A stretch of 57,010 nt of DNA from Leuconostoc gelidum subsp. gelidum KCTC 3527 (lineage in GTDB: Bacteria > Bacillota > Bacilli > Lactobacillales > Lactobacillaceae). Position numbers and translations under genes: made by a program. Positions 15,681 through 25,178 of this stretch are shown here, one piece after another; the stretch's first letter is position 1, and each line of letters starts with the position of its first letter. The notes under the pieces were generated by a model. That model was not told the origin of the DNA, did not search any database, and was given only the letters and a program-made list of their open reading frames with translations. Location of the stretch: positions 1-57,010 of the forward strand of contig NZ_AEMI01000028.1 of assembly GCF_000166715.1 (NCBI RefSeq), written 5' to 3'.

Positions 15681-16569
15681 AAAAGGTGGCCTTGGAAAGG
15701 GCTTAGGCGGGTTGTTTAATGCAAATAATGTGACTGAAGAAGCCCTAGAACATACAAAGTCAGTTACAAAAAAAGTGACAGACGGTGAAAGTATTGTGCT
15801 GATTGAGCTGCCAGATATTGAAGCTAACCCGTTTCAACCACGTCATCATTTTAATGATGACAAGCTGCAAGAATTAGCACAGTCTATCAAAGAAAATGGT
15901 GTGTTAACACCAATCATTGTACGTCGTTACAACAACAAGTATCAAATTATTGCTGGCGAACGTCGCGTACGTGCATCAAAGTTGGCCGATCTAGTACACA
16001 TTAGCGCTATTATACGAAATGTTGATGATGACACGATGGCTGCTGTTGCTTTAATTGAAAATTTGCAACGTGATGATTTAGATGCTATTGAAGAGGCGCA
16101 GGCTTATGACGGCTTAATGAAGCAGCTACAGTTGACCCAAACACAAGTAGCTGAAAAAATTGGGAAAGATCGTACGACTGTAACAAACGCCTTGCGTCTT
16201 TTAAAACTGCCACAAACTGTACAAACATTAGTGGAAGCTGGTGATCTTTCAATGGGACACGCCCGTGCATTACTGGGTTTAAAAGATAAAACACAAATAG
16301 AAAAAATAGCACAATCGATTGTTACGCAAGGTTTGAATGTCCGTCAAGTTGAATCACTGGTTAGAAATATGAATGATGGTTCGACAGACAAGACAGTTAA
16401 AATAGTCTCACCATTTGCTATGTCAGTAGCAACCCAACTTGAAGAAAAATTTGGCACAAAAGTCAAAGTTAATGCTGGCAACAAGGGCAATGGTAAAATA
16501 GAGATTAATTATATGTCAAATGATGATTTGAGTCGTATTTTAAATTTGCTTGATATTGAGGTTGACTAA
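15670..16569 (+). CDS. parB: Chromosome partitioning protein ParB (Spo0J)
   Basis: 299 residues with an N-terminal KGGLGKGLGGLF, the ParB CTPase region IEANPFQPRHHF...GVLTPIIVRR and IAGERRVRAS, and the DNA-binding HTH TQTQVAEKIGKDRTTVTNALRLLKLP. The C-terminal dimer domain contains GNKGNGKIEINYMSNDDLSRIL. ParB is a CTP-dependent clamp that loads at parS and spreads. I saw no copy of the parS palindrome in this window. GAGG at its 3' end serves as the Shine-Dalgarno of the next gene. Confidence 0.97.
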   Translation: MAIKKGGLGKGLGGLFNANNVTEEALEHTKSVTKKVTDGESIVLIELPDIEANPFQPRHHFNDDKLQELAQSIKENGVLTPIIVRRYNNKYQIIAGERRVRASKLADLVHISAIIRNVDDDTMAAVALIENLQRDDLDAIEEAQAYDGLMKQLQLTQTQVAEKIGKDRTTVTNALRLLKLPQTVQTLVEAGDLSMGHARALLGLKDKTQIEKIAQSIVTQGLNVRQVESLVRNMNDGSTDKTVKIVSPFAMSVATQLEEKFGTKVKVNAGNKGNGKIEINYMSNDDLSRILNLLDIEVD

Positions 16570-16570
16570 T

Positions 16571-16774
16571 ATGGTGGAACCATTAATTTATAAATTAAAT
16601 GATATTGTTGAGATGAAAAAACCTCATGCTTGCGGTACTAATGCATGGAGAGTAACACGTGTCGGTGCAGATATTAAATTGATTTGCACGAAGTGCGGTC
16701 GTGGCATTATGATGTCGCGTTTTGATTTCAATAAACGATTAAAGAAAATTTTAGTATCAGCTGAGGCTGAGTAA
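16571..16774 (+). CDS. DUF951 family small zinc-ribbon-like protein
   Basis: 67 residues with MKKPHACGTNAWRVTRVGADIKLICTKCGRGIMM; the two Cys clusters (HxCG and CTKCG) suggest a metal knuckle. DUF951 proteins sit between parB and ychF in many Firmicutes, and their role is unknown. The ATG is 2 nt after the parB stop. An in-frame ATT at 16550 would extend it into parB and is not needed. Confidence 0.9.
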   Translation: MVEPLIYKLNDIVEMKKPHACGTNAWRVTRVGADIKLICTKCGRGIMMSRFDFNKRLKKILVSAEAE

Positions 16775-16890
16775 TCTCTTTTAACTAGGAAAGGAAACGT
16801 GATTTAAATCGTATTAATGTCGTAAACCTATTTTTGATCATAAAATGGTCTGTGAAAAATAATAAGTTACGGATTTAAAACTATTTGTCA

Positions 16891-16896
16891 CATAAT
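16891..16896 (+). promoter_or_regulatory. Possible -10 box giving a leaderless or near-leaderless ychF mRNA
   Basis: CATAAT ends 7 nt before the ychF ATG, and no Shine-Dalgarno is present between. The -35 region is poor. Confidence 0.35.
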
Positions 16897-16903
16897 TTAA
16901 AAT

Positions 16904-18004
16904 ATGGCACTTACAGCTGGAATCGTTGGTCTGCCAAACGTCGGCAAGTCAACATTATTTAATGCAATAACCAAAGCGGGCGCAGAGATGGCTAATTACC
17001 CGTTTGCCACAATTGAACCCAACGTTGGCATGGTTGAGGTGCCAGACGATCGTTTAGCGCGTATTCAAGAAATAGAGCCGGCAGACAAAATTATACCAAC
17101 GACATTTGAATTTACTGATATTGCTGGTATTGTAAAAGGTGCTTCGCAGGGAGAGGGACTTGGCAATAAATTTTTGGAAAATATTCGCCAAGTAAATGCT
17201 ATTATCCATGTTGTGCGCGCTTTTGACGGAGATGATATTATTCATGTTAATGGCGTTGTAGATCCATTAGATGATATTGATACGATTAATACTGAATTGA
17301 TCTTAGCTGATCTTGAGACAGTGGATAAACGATACGCTAAAGTAGTACGTGCAGCTAGAGGTTCAGATAAATTAGCTAAAGCAGAGTTACTCGTATTAGA
17401 TAAAATAAAGCCCACATTAGAAGCAGGTCAGTCTGTCCGGTCGATTAATTTCACTGATGAAGAACAAAAAGTAGTTAAGGGATTATTTTTGTTAACGAGT
17501 AAGCCAGTGCTTTATGTTGCTAATTTGGCAGAGGATGACATGGCTGATCCTGAATCATCACGATATTTCAACGACATAAAGGCTTTTGCTGCAACTGAAA
17601 AAGCAGATGTCATTGGTTTGTCTGCTAGTGCTGAGGAAGATATTGCCCAGCTGGCAGAAGAAGATAAAGCAGAATTCTTGGAAATGGCTGGCGTAGCAGA
17701 ACCAGGATTAAATAAATTAATTCGTGCGGCATATCATCTACTTGATCTAAGGACTTTTTTCACGGCTGGTGGGAAAGAGACACGTGCTTGGACCTTTAAA
17801 TCTGGTATGAAAGCGCCACAGACAGCAGGCGTAATTCATTCTGATTTCGAACGTGGTTTCATTCGTGCAGAAACGATTGCTTTTGATGATTTGAATACGT
17901 TTGGATCCGTTAAAGCAGTTAAAGAGGCGGGAAAGTTACGTTCAGAAGGAAAAGAGTATGTTGTCAATGATGGTGACATCATTGAATTCAGATTTAATGT
18001 TTAG
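16904..18004 (+). CDS. ychF: Obg-family ribosome-binding ATPase YchF
   Basis: 366 residues, the usual length. G1 is GIVGLPNVGKSTLFNA, G3 is DIAGIVKGASQGEGLGNKFL, G4 is NLAEDD (atypical NxxE, the reason YchF prefers ATP), and the C-terminal TGS domain contains KETRAWTFKSGMKAPQTAGVIHSDFERGFIRAE. It binds the ribosome and is linked to stress tolerance and translation. No clear Shine-Dalgarno stands before the ATG. Its place after parB-DUF951 is conserved in Lactobacillales. Confidence 0.97.
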   Translation: MALTAGIVGLPNVGKSTLFNAITKAGAEMANYPFATIEPNVGMVEVPDDRLARIQEIEPADKIIPTTFEFTDIAGIVKGASQGEGLGNKFLENIRQVNAIIHVVRAFDGDDIIHVNGVVDPLDDIDTINTELILADLETVDKRYAKVVRAARGSDKLAKAELLVLDKIKPTLEAGQSVRSINFTDEEQKVVKGLFLLTSKPVLYVANLAEDDMADPESSRYFNDIKAFAATEKADVIGLSASAEEDIAQLAEEDKAEFLEMAGVAEPGLNKLIRAAYHLLDLRTFFTAGGKETRAWTFKSGMKAPQTAGVIHSDFERGFIRAETIAFDDLNTFGSVKAVKEAGKLRSEGKEYVVNDGDIIEFRFNV

Positions 18005-18092
18005 ATCACTTGTTGATTAAGAATAAATGTCGACGTGCTAAAAAACAGTTAAGCAGACTAAACTCTGTGTACATAACTTCGGAGGAATCATA

Positions 18093-18797
18093 ATGTCAGA
18101 AAAAAGAGAGCAATTAACGAAAAAAAATGAAGATTTTATTTTTCGTTTTAAAAAATTAATGCTTCAAAATAGCCAATTATCTGCTGACAAAATAGCGGAA
18201 GTCACAAATGAAGTTGAGCAAAAGCTAATTGAAGCACAAGGAACTGGTCAAACAGCAGCACAATTGTATGGCACACCAACCCAAGCTGTACAACAATTTT
18301 TAGATCCTAGAAAATTGGCAAAAAAGTTGCATGATTATAAATTTTGGAACTTAGCAGCGGATACATCATTAGCAATTTTAATGTTATTTTGTGCCGTATT
18401 TGGTTTGTCTTTATTCTTTTCAAAAAATACTACTAATCAAGGTGCTGGTATTGTTTCTCTATTTTTGATTGCAATTCTTGGTGGTTCGATTTATACAGCG
18501 GTGATTTTGAAATTAACACCTGATCCAAAGAAAATAAAAAATAACGGGCAAAAAAATTATCGGTGGTTATATTTAATTGGTGCCGTTGCGGCATGGATTA
18601 TTGGTTTCATTGTTCTTGGATTATTGCCACAAGTTATTAATCCAACTTTGCCACCAGTAGCTTATATTGTTTTAGCTATTGCGGCATATGGTGCGTTCCG
18701 ATGGAATCGCCAATATTCTGGTTTGAAAGGTGGATTTTTAGCCATTAGTCAATTATCACAACAAGCACGTTTGGAAGCAGCACAGGCCAAAAAGTAG
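18093..18797 (+). CDS. DUF1129 family membrane protein
   Basis: 234 residues. The cytosolic N-terminal 85 residues are charged and helical, with LYGTPTQAVQQFLDP resembling the HAAS/DUF1700-like start. Four membrane segments follow (about 90-110, 120-140, 155-175, 185-200). DUF1129 (YvlB-region type) is of unknown function. It is often linked to ychF in lactic acid bacteria. GGAGGA precedes the ATG. Only 12 nt separate it from the response regulator, so it may be co-transcribed with the two-component system. Confidence 0.82.
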   Translation: MSEKREQLTKKNEDFIFRFKKLMLQNSQLSADKIAEVTNEVEQKLIEAQGTGQTAAQLYGTPTQAVQQFLDPRKLAKKLHDYKFWNLAADTSLAILMLFCAVFGLSLFFSKNTTNQGAGIVSLFLIAILGGSIYTAVILKLTPDPKKIKNNGQKNYRWLYLIGAVAAWIIGFIVLGLLPQVINPTLPPVAYIVLAIAAYGAFRWNRQYSGLKGGFLAISQLSQQARLEAAQAKK

Positions 18798-18809
18798 AAG
18801 GAGCTGAAA

Positions 18810-19499
18810 ATGAAAATTTTAGTTGTCGACGATGATATTGAAATTGCTGAATTACTTGAGATTTATCTTAAAAATGAAGGCTATGAACCTGTTATGGCAG
18901 GTGATGGAAAAGAAGCCATTTCTAAGTTAAATACAAATCCAGATATTGCGCTCATGGTTTTGGACGTCATGATGCCAAATATGAATGGTCTAGAAGTTGT
19001 TAAAATTGTTCGAAAAGATAGCCGTATCCCGATATTAATGCTGTCAGCAAAATCTGGTGATATGGATAAAATTCAAGGACTAATAACTGGTGCGGATGAT
19101 TATGTGACGAAACCTTTTAATCCACTCGAAGTTATGGCACGTGTTCGGTCACTATTACGGCGTGCAGAAAATTCAGTTCAAGATAAAACGCCAGATGTTT
19201 TGGATATAGGCTCATTGGTTATTAATAAGGATAGCCATGAAGTAAAGACTGCTGAAGGCGATTTAGTTAATTTAACAGCTTTAGAATTTGGTATTTTTTA
19301 CTTACTAGCCTCTCATCCTAATCGTGTTTTTTCAGCTGATGATATTTTTGAGCGTGTTTGGCAGCAAGAATCAGTTGTATCGGCTAAAACGGTGATGGTT
19401 CATGTTTCTCATTTACGTGACAAAATTGAAGAAGCAACAAATGGTGATCAAGTGATTCAAACTGTTTGGGGCGTTGGTTACAAGATCGAAGTCAATTAA
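18810..19499 (+). CDS. OmpR-family response regulator (VanR-like)
   Basis: 229 residues. The receiver domain contains acidic pocket VDDD, phospho-acceptor Asp52 in LVLDVMMP, Thr/Ser in LMLSAKSG, and Lys in DYVTKPFNP. A winged-helix DNA-binding domain ends VWGVGYKIE. It pairs with the kinase that begins on its stop codon. D,D-carboxypeptidase downstream suggests an envelope target (inference). AAGGAG precedes the ATG. Confidence 0.93.
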   Translation: MKILVVDDDIEIAELLEIYLKNEGYEPVMAGDGKEAISKLNTNPDIALMVLDVMMPNMNGLEVVKIVRKDSRIPILMLSAKSGDMDKIQGLITGADDYVTKPFNPLEVMARVRSLLRRAENSVQDKTPDVLDIGSLVINKDSHEVKTAEGDLVNLTALEFGIFYLLASHPNRVFSADDIFERVWQQESVVSAKTVMVHVSHLRDKIEEATNGDQVIQTVWGVGYKIEVN

Positions 19500-20584
19500 T
19501 GAAAAATTTTGCGTTGTTTCTTAAGCACAATCGCACAAAAATTTATTATGCGGTAGTGACATTTTTGTTGCTGCTTTTTTTTAGTTGGTCCATTAAAACA
19601 GGAGTCACTAGGTTACAATTATATCGCCAGTTAACACCGGTTATGAGTCAATGGTTACTGATAATACTAGTTAGCGTTGGTAGTACAACGATCCTCATTT
19701 GGCAGTTTGTTCGGTGGCGACAAGCGGAAAGCTTAAGTCATTTCATTCACGATATGAACCGTATAGCACGTGAAAATTCTGATAGCATGATTGAATGGCA
19801 TGCTGCATATGCACCTAAAACGCAAGCTTTAATTGACGTGTCAAATCAAATTGCTAAAAATACGCGTCAAATTCGAGAAGAAGAACGTGAGAGTGAGCGA
19901 TCAAAAGATGAAATGATTACTAATATTTCCCATGATTTACGAACACCTTTAACTGCGATTATTGGTTATCTCGGATTAGTTGAAATGAATGCGGATACAT
20001 TGAGTGCAGCGGAAAAAGCGAAATATATTCATACAGCATACGATAGATCTAATCAGATGAAGGTTTTGGTCGAGGATTTATTTGCCTTCTCGCAAACACA
20101 GGCACATGATGCAGTGCTTAATATATCAACATTAAGTCTCGGCGATTTATTTGCTCAGTTAATTGCAAGTTATGAAATTGAAGCACAAGAAAAGCATATT
20201 GAACTAACACAAATTACGAACCCAGAAATAATTATGTTGGAAGCTGACTCAGATAAATTAGCCAGAGTTTTAATGAATTTAATTACAAATGCAATGAAAT
20301 ATGGCAAAAGAGAGACTTTTATAAAATTAACTGCGCAAGTCAAGAAGACCGATGTGGAAATTCGTGTTATTAATGACGGTGTTAAAATTCCAAATAAGGA
20401 CATTGTCGACATTTTTGGGCGATTTTATCGTGTTGAAAGCTCACGTAATAGTAAAACAGGTGGCACTGGTTTGGGATTGGCAATCGTTAAGGGGATTATT
20501 GAGCAACATCAGGGATCAGTATCTGCGTCATCAGATGATGAACTAACATCATTTATTGTAACAATACCGTTAAAGCAACATTAG
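19499..20584 (+). CDS. Sensor histidine kinase (VanS-like)
   Basis: 361 residues. Two membrane segments (about 14-31 and 47-64) with only a short outside loop point to an intramembrane-type sensor. A HAMP-like linker follows, then the H-box NISHDLRTPLTAIIGY with His145, N-box NLITNAMKYG, and G-boxes FGRFYRVESSR and GGTGLGLAIVKGI. The ATG overlaps the regulator's stop (TAATG), so translation is coupled. The short sensor loop means it may sense via a partner or the membrane itself. Confidence 0.93.
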   Translation: MKNFALFLKHNRTKIYYAVVTFLLLLFFSWSIKTGVTRLQLYRQLTPVMSQWLLIILVSVGSTTILIWQFVRWRQAESLSHFIHDMNRIARENSDSMIEWHAAYAPKTQALIDVSNQIAKNTRQIREEERESERSKDEMITNISHDLRTPLTAIIGYLGLVEMNADTLSAAEKAKYIHTAYDRSNQMKVLVEDLFAFSQTQAHDAVLNISTLSLGDLFAQLIASYEIEAQEKHIELTQITNPEIIMLEADSDKLARVLMNLITNAMKYGKRETFIKLTAQVKKTDVEIRVINDGVKIPNKDIVDIFGRFYRVESSRNSKTGGTGLGLAIVKGIIEQHQGSVSASSDDELTSFIVTIPLKQH

Positions 20585-20598
20585 GGAGAAGAGGGATA

Positions 20599-21861
20599 AT
20601 GAAACATATTAAAGTTATTGGGATGATTTTTGCCATACTTTTTTTGACGGCAACAGCGGTTTCGGCAAATGCTATAGCTAAACCACTAGAGATAAAGCAG
20701 GATGTCAGTTCAGCTATTGTTATTGATGCCAGTACTGGGCAGATATTAGCAGTAAAAAATGCCGATAAATTGGGGCCAATTGCATCACAGTCTAAATTGT
20801 TAACAGCTTATGCTGTCCTTAAGGCAATTGATTCAGGAAAAATAAAATGGTCAAATAAAGTTACTATTTCTAAAAAAGCTGATTTATCTAAACAAGATAG
20901 TCATATGTTTTCTCATTTGGCTGTCAAAGTGGGGGATCGATTAACTGTACGTGAATTGTATAATACCATGATTACTTTGTCAGCTAACGATGCCGCATTT
21001 GCACTTGCAGAATATATGACACCAAAAAACTTGACCACTGTACAGGCCTTACAGTTGTGGGCTAAAGAATTACAGTTGACCCAATCACAATGGTATAATT
21101 CTGCTGGGCAAGTCAACCAAGATGCGTTTGAGAATAAAGTCAAAAATGCACCAGATGATGCGGTAAATTTGGCGAGCCCAAAACATGTTGCAATCATTGC
21201 AAGAGAAATAGTTAAGTTAGATCCAAATATTCGTGAATTAGCAACAAATACTCATGTTTCATACCATTTAACAAATAATTATATTGTCAATGAACCAACG
21301 GAAATGACAAAAAATTGGCCGTACTTAATTAATCCAAATCACCTCACTATTGAAGGGTTAAAAACAGGATCTACGCCAGAATCAGGGGCAGCTTTTACTG
21401 GCATTATTAAAGATAGTAATGGACATGAGTTTATAACTGTTGTTAATGGCGCAGCTAGCTATATGGATGAAGTTCAAAGGTATCAAAAAACGTTGAATAT
21501 TGTTAATGAAGTCTTAAATGCTCAGAAAGCCACCACTTTTAAAAAAGGGCACGTGTTGCCATACGCTAAACAAGTTAATTTGTTGCGTATGAAACAGTAT
21601 CATATGCCAGTGGTAGTTGCGCAGACAAGGACAATTTGGATCAATAAGTCATCTAATTTATCTCCAAAAATGACGGTGCTTGATGTCAAAGGCAAATTAG
21701 TGCAAAAAGGCCAAAAAATTGGGGATATTAAGTTTAATTTAAGTGGGGCACAATATTTGCCAACCAGTGATGATTCTGATAAATCAGTGCAGTTGGTTGC
21801 CACACAAAAGACAAGACAAACTAATTTTATCATTCGTGCATGGCGGGCAATTGTGCACTAA
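20599..21861 (+). CDS. dacA: D-alanyl-D-alanine carboxypeptidase (DacA/PBP5 type)
   Basis: 420 residues. Signal peptide at 1-24 (FLTATAVSANA). The active-site motifs are S63-Q-S-K66, S128-A-N130 and K255-T-G-S. A PBP5 C-terminal domain follows, and the last residues (IIRAWRAIV) form the amphipathic membrane anchor. It trims the terminal D-Ala of peptidoglycan stem peptides. It lies 14 nt after the kinase gene, with GGGAGAAGAGG upstream, so the two-component system probably regulates its own operon including this enzyme. Confidence 0.92.
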   Translation: MKHIKVIGMIFAILFLTATAVSANAIAKPLEIKQDVSSAIVIDASTGQILAVKNADKLGPIASQSKLLTAYAVLKAIDSGKIKWSNKVTISKKADLSKQDSHMFSHLAVKVGDRLTVRELYNTMITLSANDAAFALAEYMTPKNLTTVQALQLWAKELQLTQSQWYNSAGQVNQDAFENKVKNAPDDAVNLASPKHVAIIAREIVKLDPNIRELATNTHVSYHLTNNYIVNEPTEMTKNWPYLINPNHLTIEGLKTGSTPESGAAFTGIIKDSNGHEFITVVNGAASYMDEVQRYQKTLNIVNEVLNAQKATTFKKGHVLPYAKQVNLLRMKQYHMPVVVAQTRTIWINKSSNLSPKMTVLDVKGKLVQKGQKIGDIKFNLSGAQYLPTSDDSDKSVQLVATQKTRQTNFIIRAWRAIVH

Positions 21862-21872
21862 TAGTATTTTTG

Positions 21873-21897
21873 ACAACTTTAAAAAGTTGTTTTTTTT
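21873..21897 (+). terminator. Terminator after dacA
   Basis: A 7-bp stem (acaactt / aagttgt) with a TAAA loop and seven T. Confidence 0.85.
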
Positions 21898-21900
21898 AAC

Positions 21901-21929
21901 TTTTCAAAATGATTAGAATGTGTTATTAT
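21901..21929 (+). promoter_or_regulatory. Promoter of nagB
   Basis: TTTTCA-N17-TATTAT. The NagR-type sites lie immediately downstream. Confidence 0.5.
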
Positions 21930-21930
21930 A

Positions 21931-21959
21931 TTGGTATAGACCAAATTGGTATAGACCGA
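21931..21959 (+). promoter_or_regulatory. Two NagR (GntR/HutC) operators upstream of nagB
   Basis: TTGGTATAGACCAA (21931-21944, perfect palindrome) and TTGGTATAGACCGA (21946-21959) match the NagR/YvoA dre box. They lie in tandem 15 bp apart, just after the -10 box, so bound NagR would block transcription. GlcNAc-6-P or GlcN-6-P normally relieves NagR. The nagR gene itself is not in the window. Confidence 0.85.
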
Positions 21960-21977
21960 TTAAAATTGGAGAAAATT

Positions 21978-22679
21978 ATGAAAATTATTAAAGTTAAAAA
22001 TTCAACTGAAGGTGCCCGAAAAGCGTTTGATATATATCAAGCAGCATTAAGTAGTGGTGTTAAGGTACTTGGCTTAGCAACTGGATCAACACCGATTGCC
22101 TTATATAAAGAGTTGACAGATAGTGATTTAAATTTTTCAAATATAACATCGATTAATTTAGATGAATATTTAGGCTTAGATGGCGATAATGAACAAAGCT
22201 ATCGCTATTTTATGAATCAACATCTCTTTAATAAGAAGCCCTTCAAAAAATCATATGTACCGGATGGCATTAGTGAAGACCACGAAGCAGCAGCTGAGCA
22301 ATATGATAAGATCATTTCAGAGCATCCTATTGATTTGCAGTTATTAGGCATTGGCCTAAATGGGCATATTGGTTTTAACGAACCTGGAACGGCATTTGAT
22401 TCAACAACACATATTGTTGATTTGACACAATCAACAATTGACGCAAATGCACGCTTTTTCGATAATTCGATGGATGTACCAACTCAGGCAATTTCTATGG
22501 GAATTGCATCGGTTATGTCTGCAAAAGAAATTTTGTTAATGGCCTATGGTGCTGATAAAGCAGATGCAATTGCAGCTATGGTCAATGGTCCTGTAACAGA
22601 GAAAGTGCCAGCCTCCATTTTACAAAATCACAAAAATGTTACAATTATTATTGATGAAGCAGCGGCGACAAAATTGTGA
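21978..22679 (+). CDS. nagB: Glucosamine-6-phosphate deaminase
   Basis: 233 residues. Signatures are [25 protein letters not shown] and [16 protein letters not shown], the NagB core with catalytic Asp, Glu and His residues. It converts glucosamine-6-P to fructose-6-P and ammonia. This short form lacks the allosteric C-terminal part of the E. coli enzyme, as is usual in Firmicutes. The start is ATG 21978 with GGAGAA 4 nt upstream; the longer frame would run through the operator and is not credible. Pgi follows, consistent with feeding fructose-6-P into central metabolism. Confidence 0.95.
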   Translation: MKIIKVKNSTEGARKAFDIYQAALSSGVKVLGLATGSTPIALYKELTDSDLNFSNITSINLDEYLGLDGDNEQSYRYFMNQHLFNKKPFKKSYVPDGISEDHEAAAEQYDKIISEHPIDLQLLGIGLNGHIGFNEPGTAFDSTTHIVDLTQSTIDANARFFDNSMDVPTQAISMGIASVMSAKEILLMAYGADKADAIAAMVNGPVTEKVPASILQNHKNVTIIIDEAAATKL

Positions 22680-22690
22680 TAGAATAATCT

Positions 22691-22705
22691 TGTAAGCGCT
22701 TAACA
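22691..22705 (+). promoter_or_regulatory. Imperfect cre (CcpA) site upstream of pgi
   Basis: TGTAAGCGCTTAACA matches the CcpA consensus except for one inserted base in the right half. It lies between nagB and pgi. Confidence 0.4.
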
Positions 22706-22711
22706 TATATT

Positions 22712-22747
22712 AAGGAGGAAAGCATTCACCTGTGAAACTTACACAGG
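22712..22747 (+). promoter_or_regulatory. Displaced strong Shine-Dalgarno and hairpin in the pgi leader
   Basis: AAGGAGG (22712-22718) is 48 nt before the pgi ATG, too far to act directly. A CCTGTG/CACAGG hairpin (22729-22734 with 22742-22747) lies between. Only a weak GCGGG stands at the normal distance. A GTG at 22732, 13 nt from the strong site, opens a short frame out of phase with pgi. Confidence 0.4.
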
Positions 22748-22766
22748 CGAAATTGCGGGTAATACT

Positions 22767-24119
22767 ATGGCACATATCACATTTGATACAAAGAACATCG
22801 AAAATTTCGTGGCGGATCACGAATTTTCTGAAATGCAACCATTAATTACAATGGCGGATCAACAACTGCGAAATCGTACAGGGGCTGGGGCAGAGTATTC
22901 TGATTGGGTAACATTACCAACAGATTATGATCAAGAAGAATTTAGTCGCATACAATTGGCAGCTAAAAAGATCAAATCTAATTCAAAAATTTTGGTTGTT
23001 ATTGGTATCGGCGGATCATATCTTGGTGCTAAAATGGCCGTTGATTTTCTAAACCCAGTGTTCAATAATGAATTGCCTGATGACCAACGTCAAGGAGTCA
23101 AAATTTATTTTGCTGGAAATTCAACTTCTGCATCATATTTGAATGACTTAGTACGTGTCATTGGCGATCAAGACTTTTCAGTAAATGTCATTTCAAAGTC
23201 TGGGACAACAACAGAACCCTCAATTGCTTTCCGTGTTTTCAAACAATTACTTGAAAAAAAATATGGCGCAGATGCGGCTAAAAAACGTATCTTTGCAACA
23301 ACTGATGCTAACCGTGGTGCATTACATGATGAAGCTGCTTCAGCAGGGTATGAAACATTTGCAATCCCTGATGGCGTCGGTGGACGTTTCTCAGTCTTAA
23401 CGGCTGTTGGCTTGTTACCAATTGCTGCGTCAGGTGCTGATATTCAAGCATTAATGACAGGTGCAAAAGATGCACAGATTGAATATTCAGATGACGATAT
23501 TACCAAAAATGAAGCTTATAAATATGCTGCAGCTCGTCGTATATTGTACGATAAGGGTTATACAACAGAATTACTGATTAATTGGGAACCATCAATGCAA
23601 TATTTGTCCGAATGGTGGAAACAATTAATGGGTGAATCTGAAGGAAAAAACCAAAAAGGTATTTATCCTTCATCAGCTAACTTTTCAACAGATTTACATT
23701 CTCTTGGTCAATATATTCAAGAAGGACGTCGTGATTTGTTTGAAACAGTTGTTAAGCTTGATAATCCGGTATCAAATTTAGACTTACCACATGAAGCTGG
23801 TAATAATGACGGATTGAAGTATTTAGAAGGTATCACGATTGATGAAGTTAACACAAAAGCATCTCAAGGTGTAACATTAGCACATATTGATGGTGGTGTG
23901 CCTAACTTAGCAGTGCACATGCCAACACAAGATGCTTATTCATTGGGATATTTGATTTATTTCTTTGAAATGGCTGTTGGTGCATCTGGTTATACATTCG
24001 GTATTAATCCGTTCAACCAGCCAGGCGTTGAAGCCTATAAAACAGCGATGTTTGCTTTATTGGGTAAGCCTGGATACGAAGAAGCAACTAAAGCATTTCG
24101 TGCACGTTTAGATAAGTGA
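22767..24119 (+). CDS. pgi: Glucose-6-phosphate isomerase
   Basis: 450 residues, the usual Firmicutes length. Motifs are [13 protein letters not shown], the phosphosugar isomerase signature [38 protein letters not shown] and [15 protein letters not shown]. It interconverts glucose-6-P and fructose-6-P. In a heterofermenter it links fructose and amino-sugar use to the phosphoketolase pathway. The ATG lacks a good Shine-Dalgarno at close range; see the leader feature. Confidence 0.97.
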   Translation: MAHITFDTKNIENFVADHEFSEMQPLITMADQQLRNRTGAGAEYSDWVTLPTDYDQEEFSRIQLAAKKIKSNSKILVVIGIGGSYLGAKMAVDFLNPVFNNELPDDQRQGVKIYFAGNSTSASYLNDLVRVIGDQDFSVNVISKSGTTTEPSIAFRVFKQLLEKKYGADAAKKRIFATTDANRGALHDEAASAGYETFAIPDGVGGRFSVLTAVGLLPIAASGADIQALMTGAKDAQIEYSDDDITKNEAYKYAAARRILYDKGYTTELLINWEPSMQYLSEWWKQLMGESEGKNQKGIYPSSANFSTDLHSLGQYIQEGRRDLFETVVKLDNPVSNLDLPHEAGNNDGLKYLEGITIDEVNTKASQGVTLAHIDGGVPNLAVHMPTQDAYSLGYLIYFFEMAVGASGYTFGINPFNQPGVEAYKTAMFALLGKPGYEEATKAFRARLDK

Positions 24120-24151
24120 ACATAGGTTAGACAATATATATTTAAAAAATG

Positions 24152-24175
24152 CTCAGAGAAATCTGAGTTTTTTTT
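24152..24175 (+). terminator. Terminator after pgi
   Basis: A 6-bp stem (ctcaga / tctgag), a GAAA tetraloop and eight T. Confidence 0.9.
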
Positions 24176-24230
24176 GTGAGAAAAAACTATCGCGGCCGTA
24201 TGATGTTATATGATTCAGAAAGGTGTCAAT

Positions 24231-25178
24231 ATGAATGGAATTTTAGAGGAAGCAATAACACAACAAGCCAATGATATTTATATATTGCCAATTGACAAGG
24301 CGAAATATGTGATTAAATTTCATGTGGACGGTCAATCTTATGCATTTAAAGACATCAGTGAAGAAGATGCGCAACTGATGGTTTCTGCAATTAAATATCG
24401 TGCAAAAATGAACATTTCTGAACGACGTCGACCGCAGTTAGGTCGATTTCAATTTGATGATATTTGGATTAGAGTGTCCACAGTAGGTGATTTCTTAAAC
24501 CGCGAAACAGTTGTGCTACGTATGATTTACCAACAGCAACAAAAACAGCAATGGTTAGATTTTCAGCAATTTCAACAAATAGAGGCAGCCTTGCCGAATT
24601 CAGGTTTGTTTGTGATTTCTGGACCAACAGGATCAGGGAAAACAACCACATTATACCGATTATTAGATAAGGTATCAGATGATAAATTAGTGTTGACAAT
24701 AGAAGATCCAGTAGAAATACAACAACCTAAATTTGTACAACTTCAAGTTAATGAAGATGCGAGTATTTACTATGACGATTTAATTAAAGTGGCTTTACGA
24801 CATCGACCCGAAGTCTTATTAGTGGGTGAAATTAGAGATGGCACAACAGCAAAGGCTGCAGTACAGGCAGCCTTAAGTGGACATTTAGTATTGAGTACAG
24901 TACATGCAATGTCTGCACGTGATGTTATTTTGAGATTACGAGATCTTGGTGTGGAGAAGAATAAGTTGGCTGTCGCGTTGTCTGGGGTTGTGTATCAGCG
25001 CTTATTACCCACATGTGATAATCAACAAGCAGCGATTATAGATATGTTACAGGCTACAGAAATTAAACGTGTATTAGACGGAGAACAAGTTCCAAAGTTC
25101 TCAAAAAACTGGCAGGAGGTTTTGCATCATGCGATTAAAATTAACAAAATTTCAAAAGCAACGTATCAAGCACTTTAA
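24231..25178 (+). CDS. comGA: Competence traffic ATPase ComGA
   Basis: 315 residues of PilB/GspE type. Walker A is GPTGSGKTTTLYR (from residue 131), the Asp box is IEDPVEI, and Walker B is LLVGEIRDGTTAKAAVQAALSGHLVLSTVH. The tetracysteine zinc motif of longer GspE proteins is missing, as normal for ComGA. It powers assembly of the competence pseudopilus for DNA uptake. The ATG at 24231 has AAAGGTG 6 nt upstream; the ATG at 24210 lacks one. No sigma-A promoter is evident. A GC-rich CGCGGCCG block lies at 24191-24198. Confidence 0.95.
   Translation: MNGILEEAITQQANDIYILPIDKAKYVIKFHVDGQSYAFKDISEEDAQLMVSAIKYRAKMNISERRRPQLGRFQFDDIWIRVSTVGDFLNRETVVLRMIYQQQQKQQWLDFQQFQQIEAALPNSGLFVISGPTGSGKTTTLYRLLDKVSDDKLVLTIEDPVEIQQPKFVQLQVNEDASIYYDDLIKVALRHRPEVLLVGEIRDGTTAKAAVQAALSGHLVLSTVHAMSARDVILRLRDLGVEKNKLAVALSGVVYQRLLPTCDNQQAAIIDMLQATEIKRVLDGEQVPKFSKNWQEVLHHAIKINKISKATYQAL

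Noticed and set aside
14147-16569. parS site near parAB
   Set aside because: I looked for the TGTTTCACGTGAAACA palindrome and found no close match in the window.
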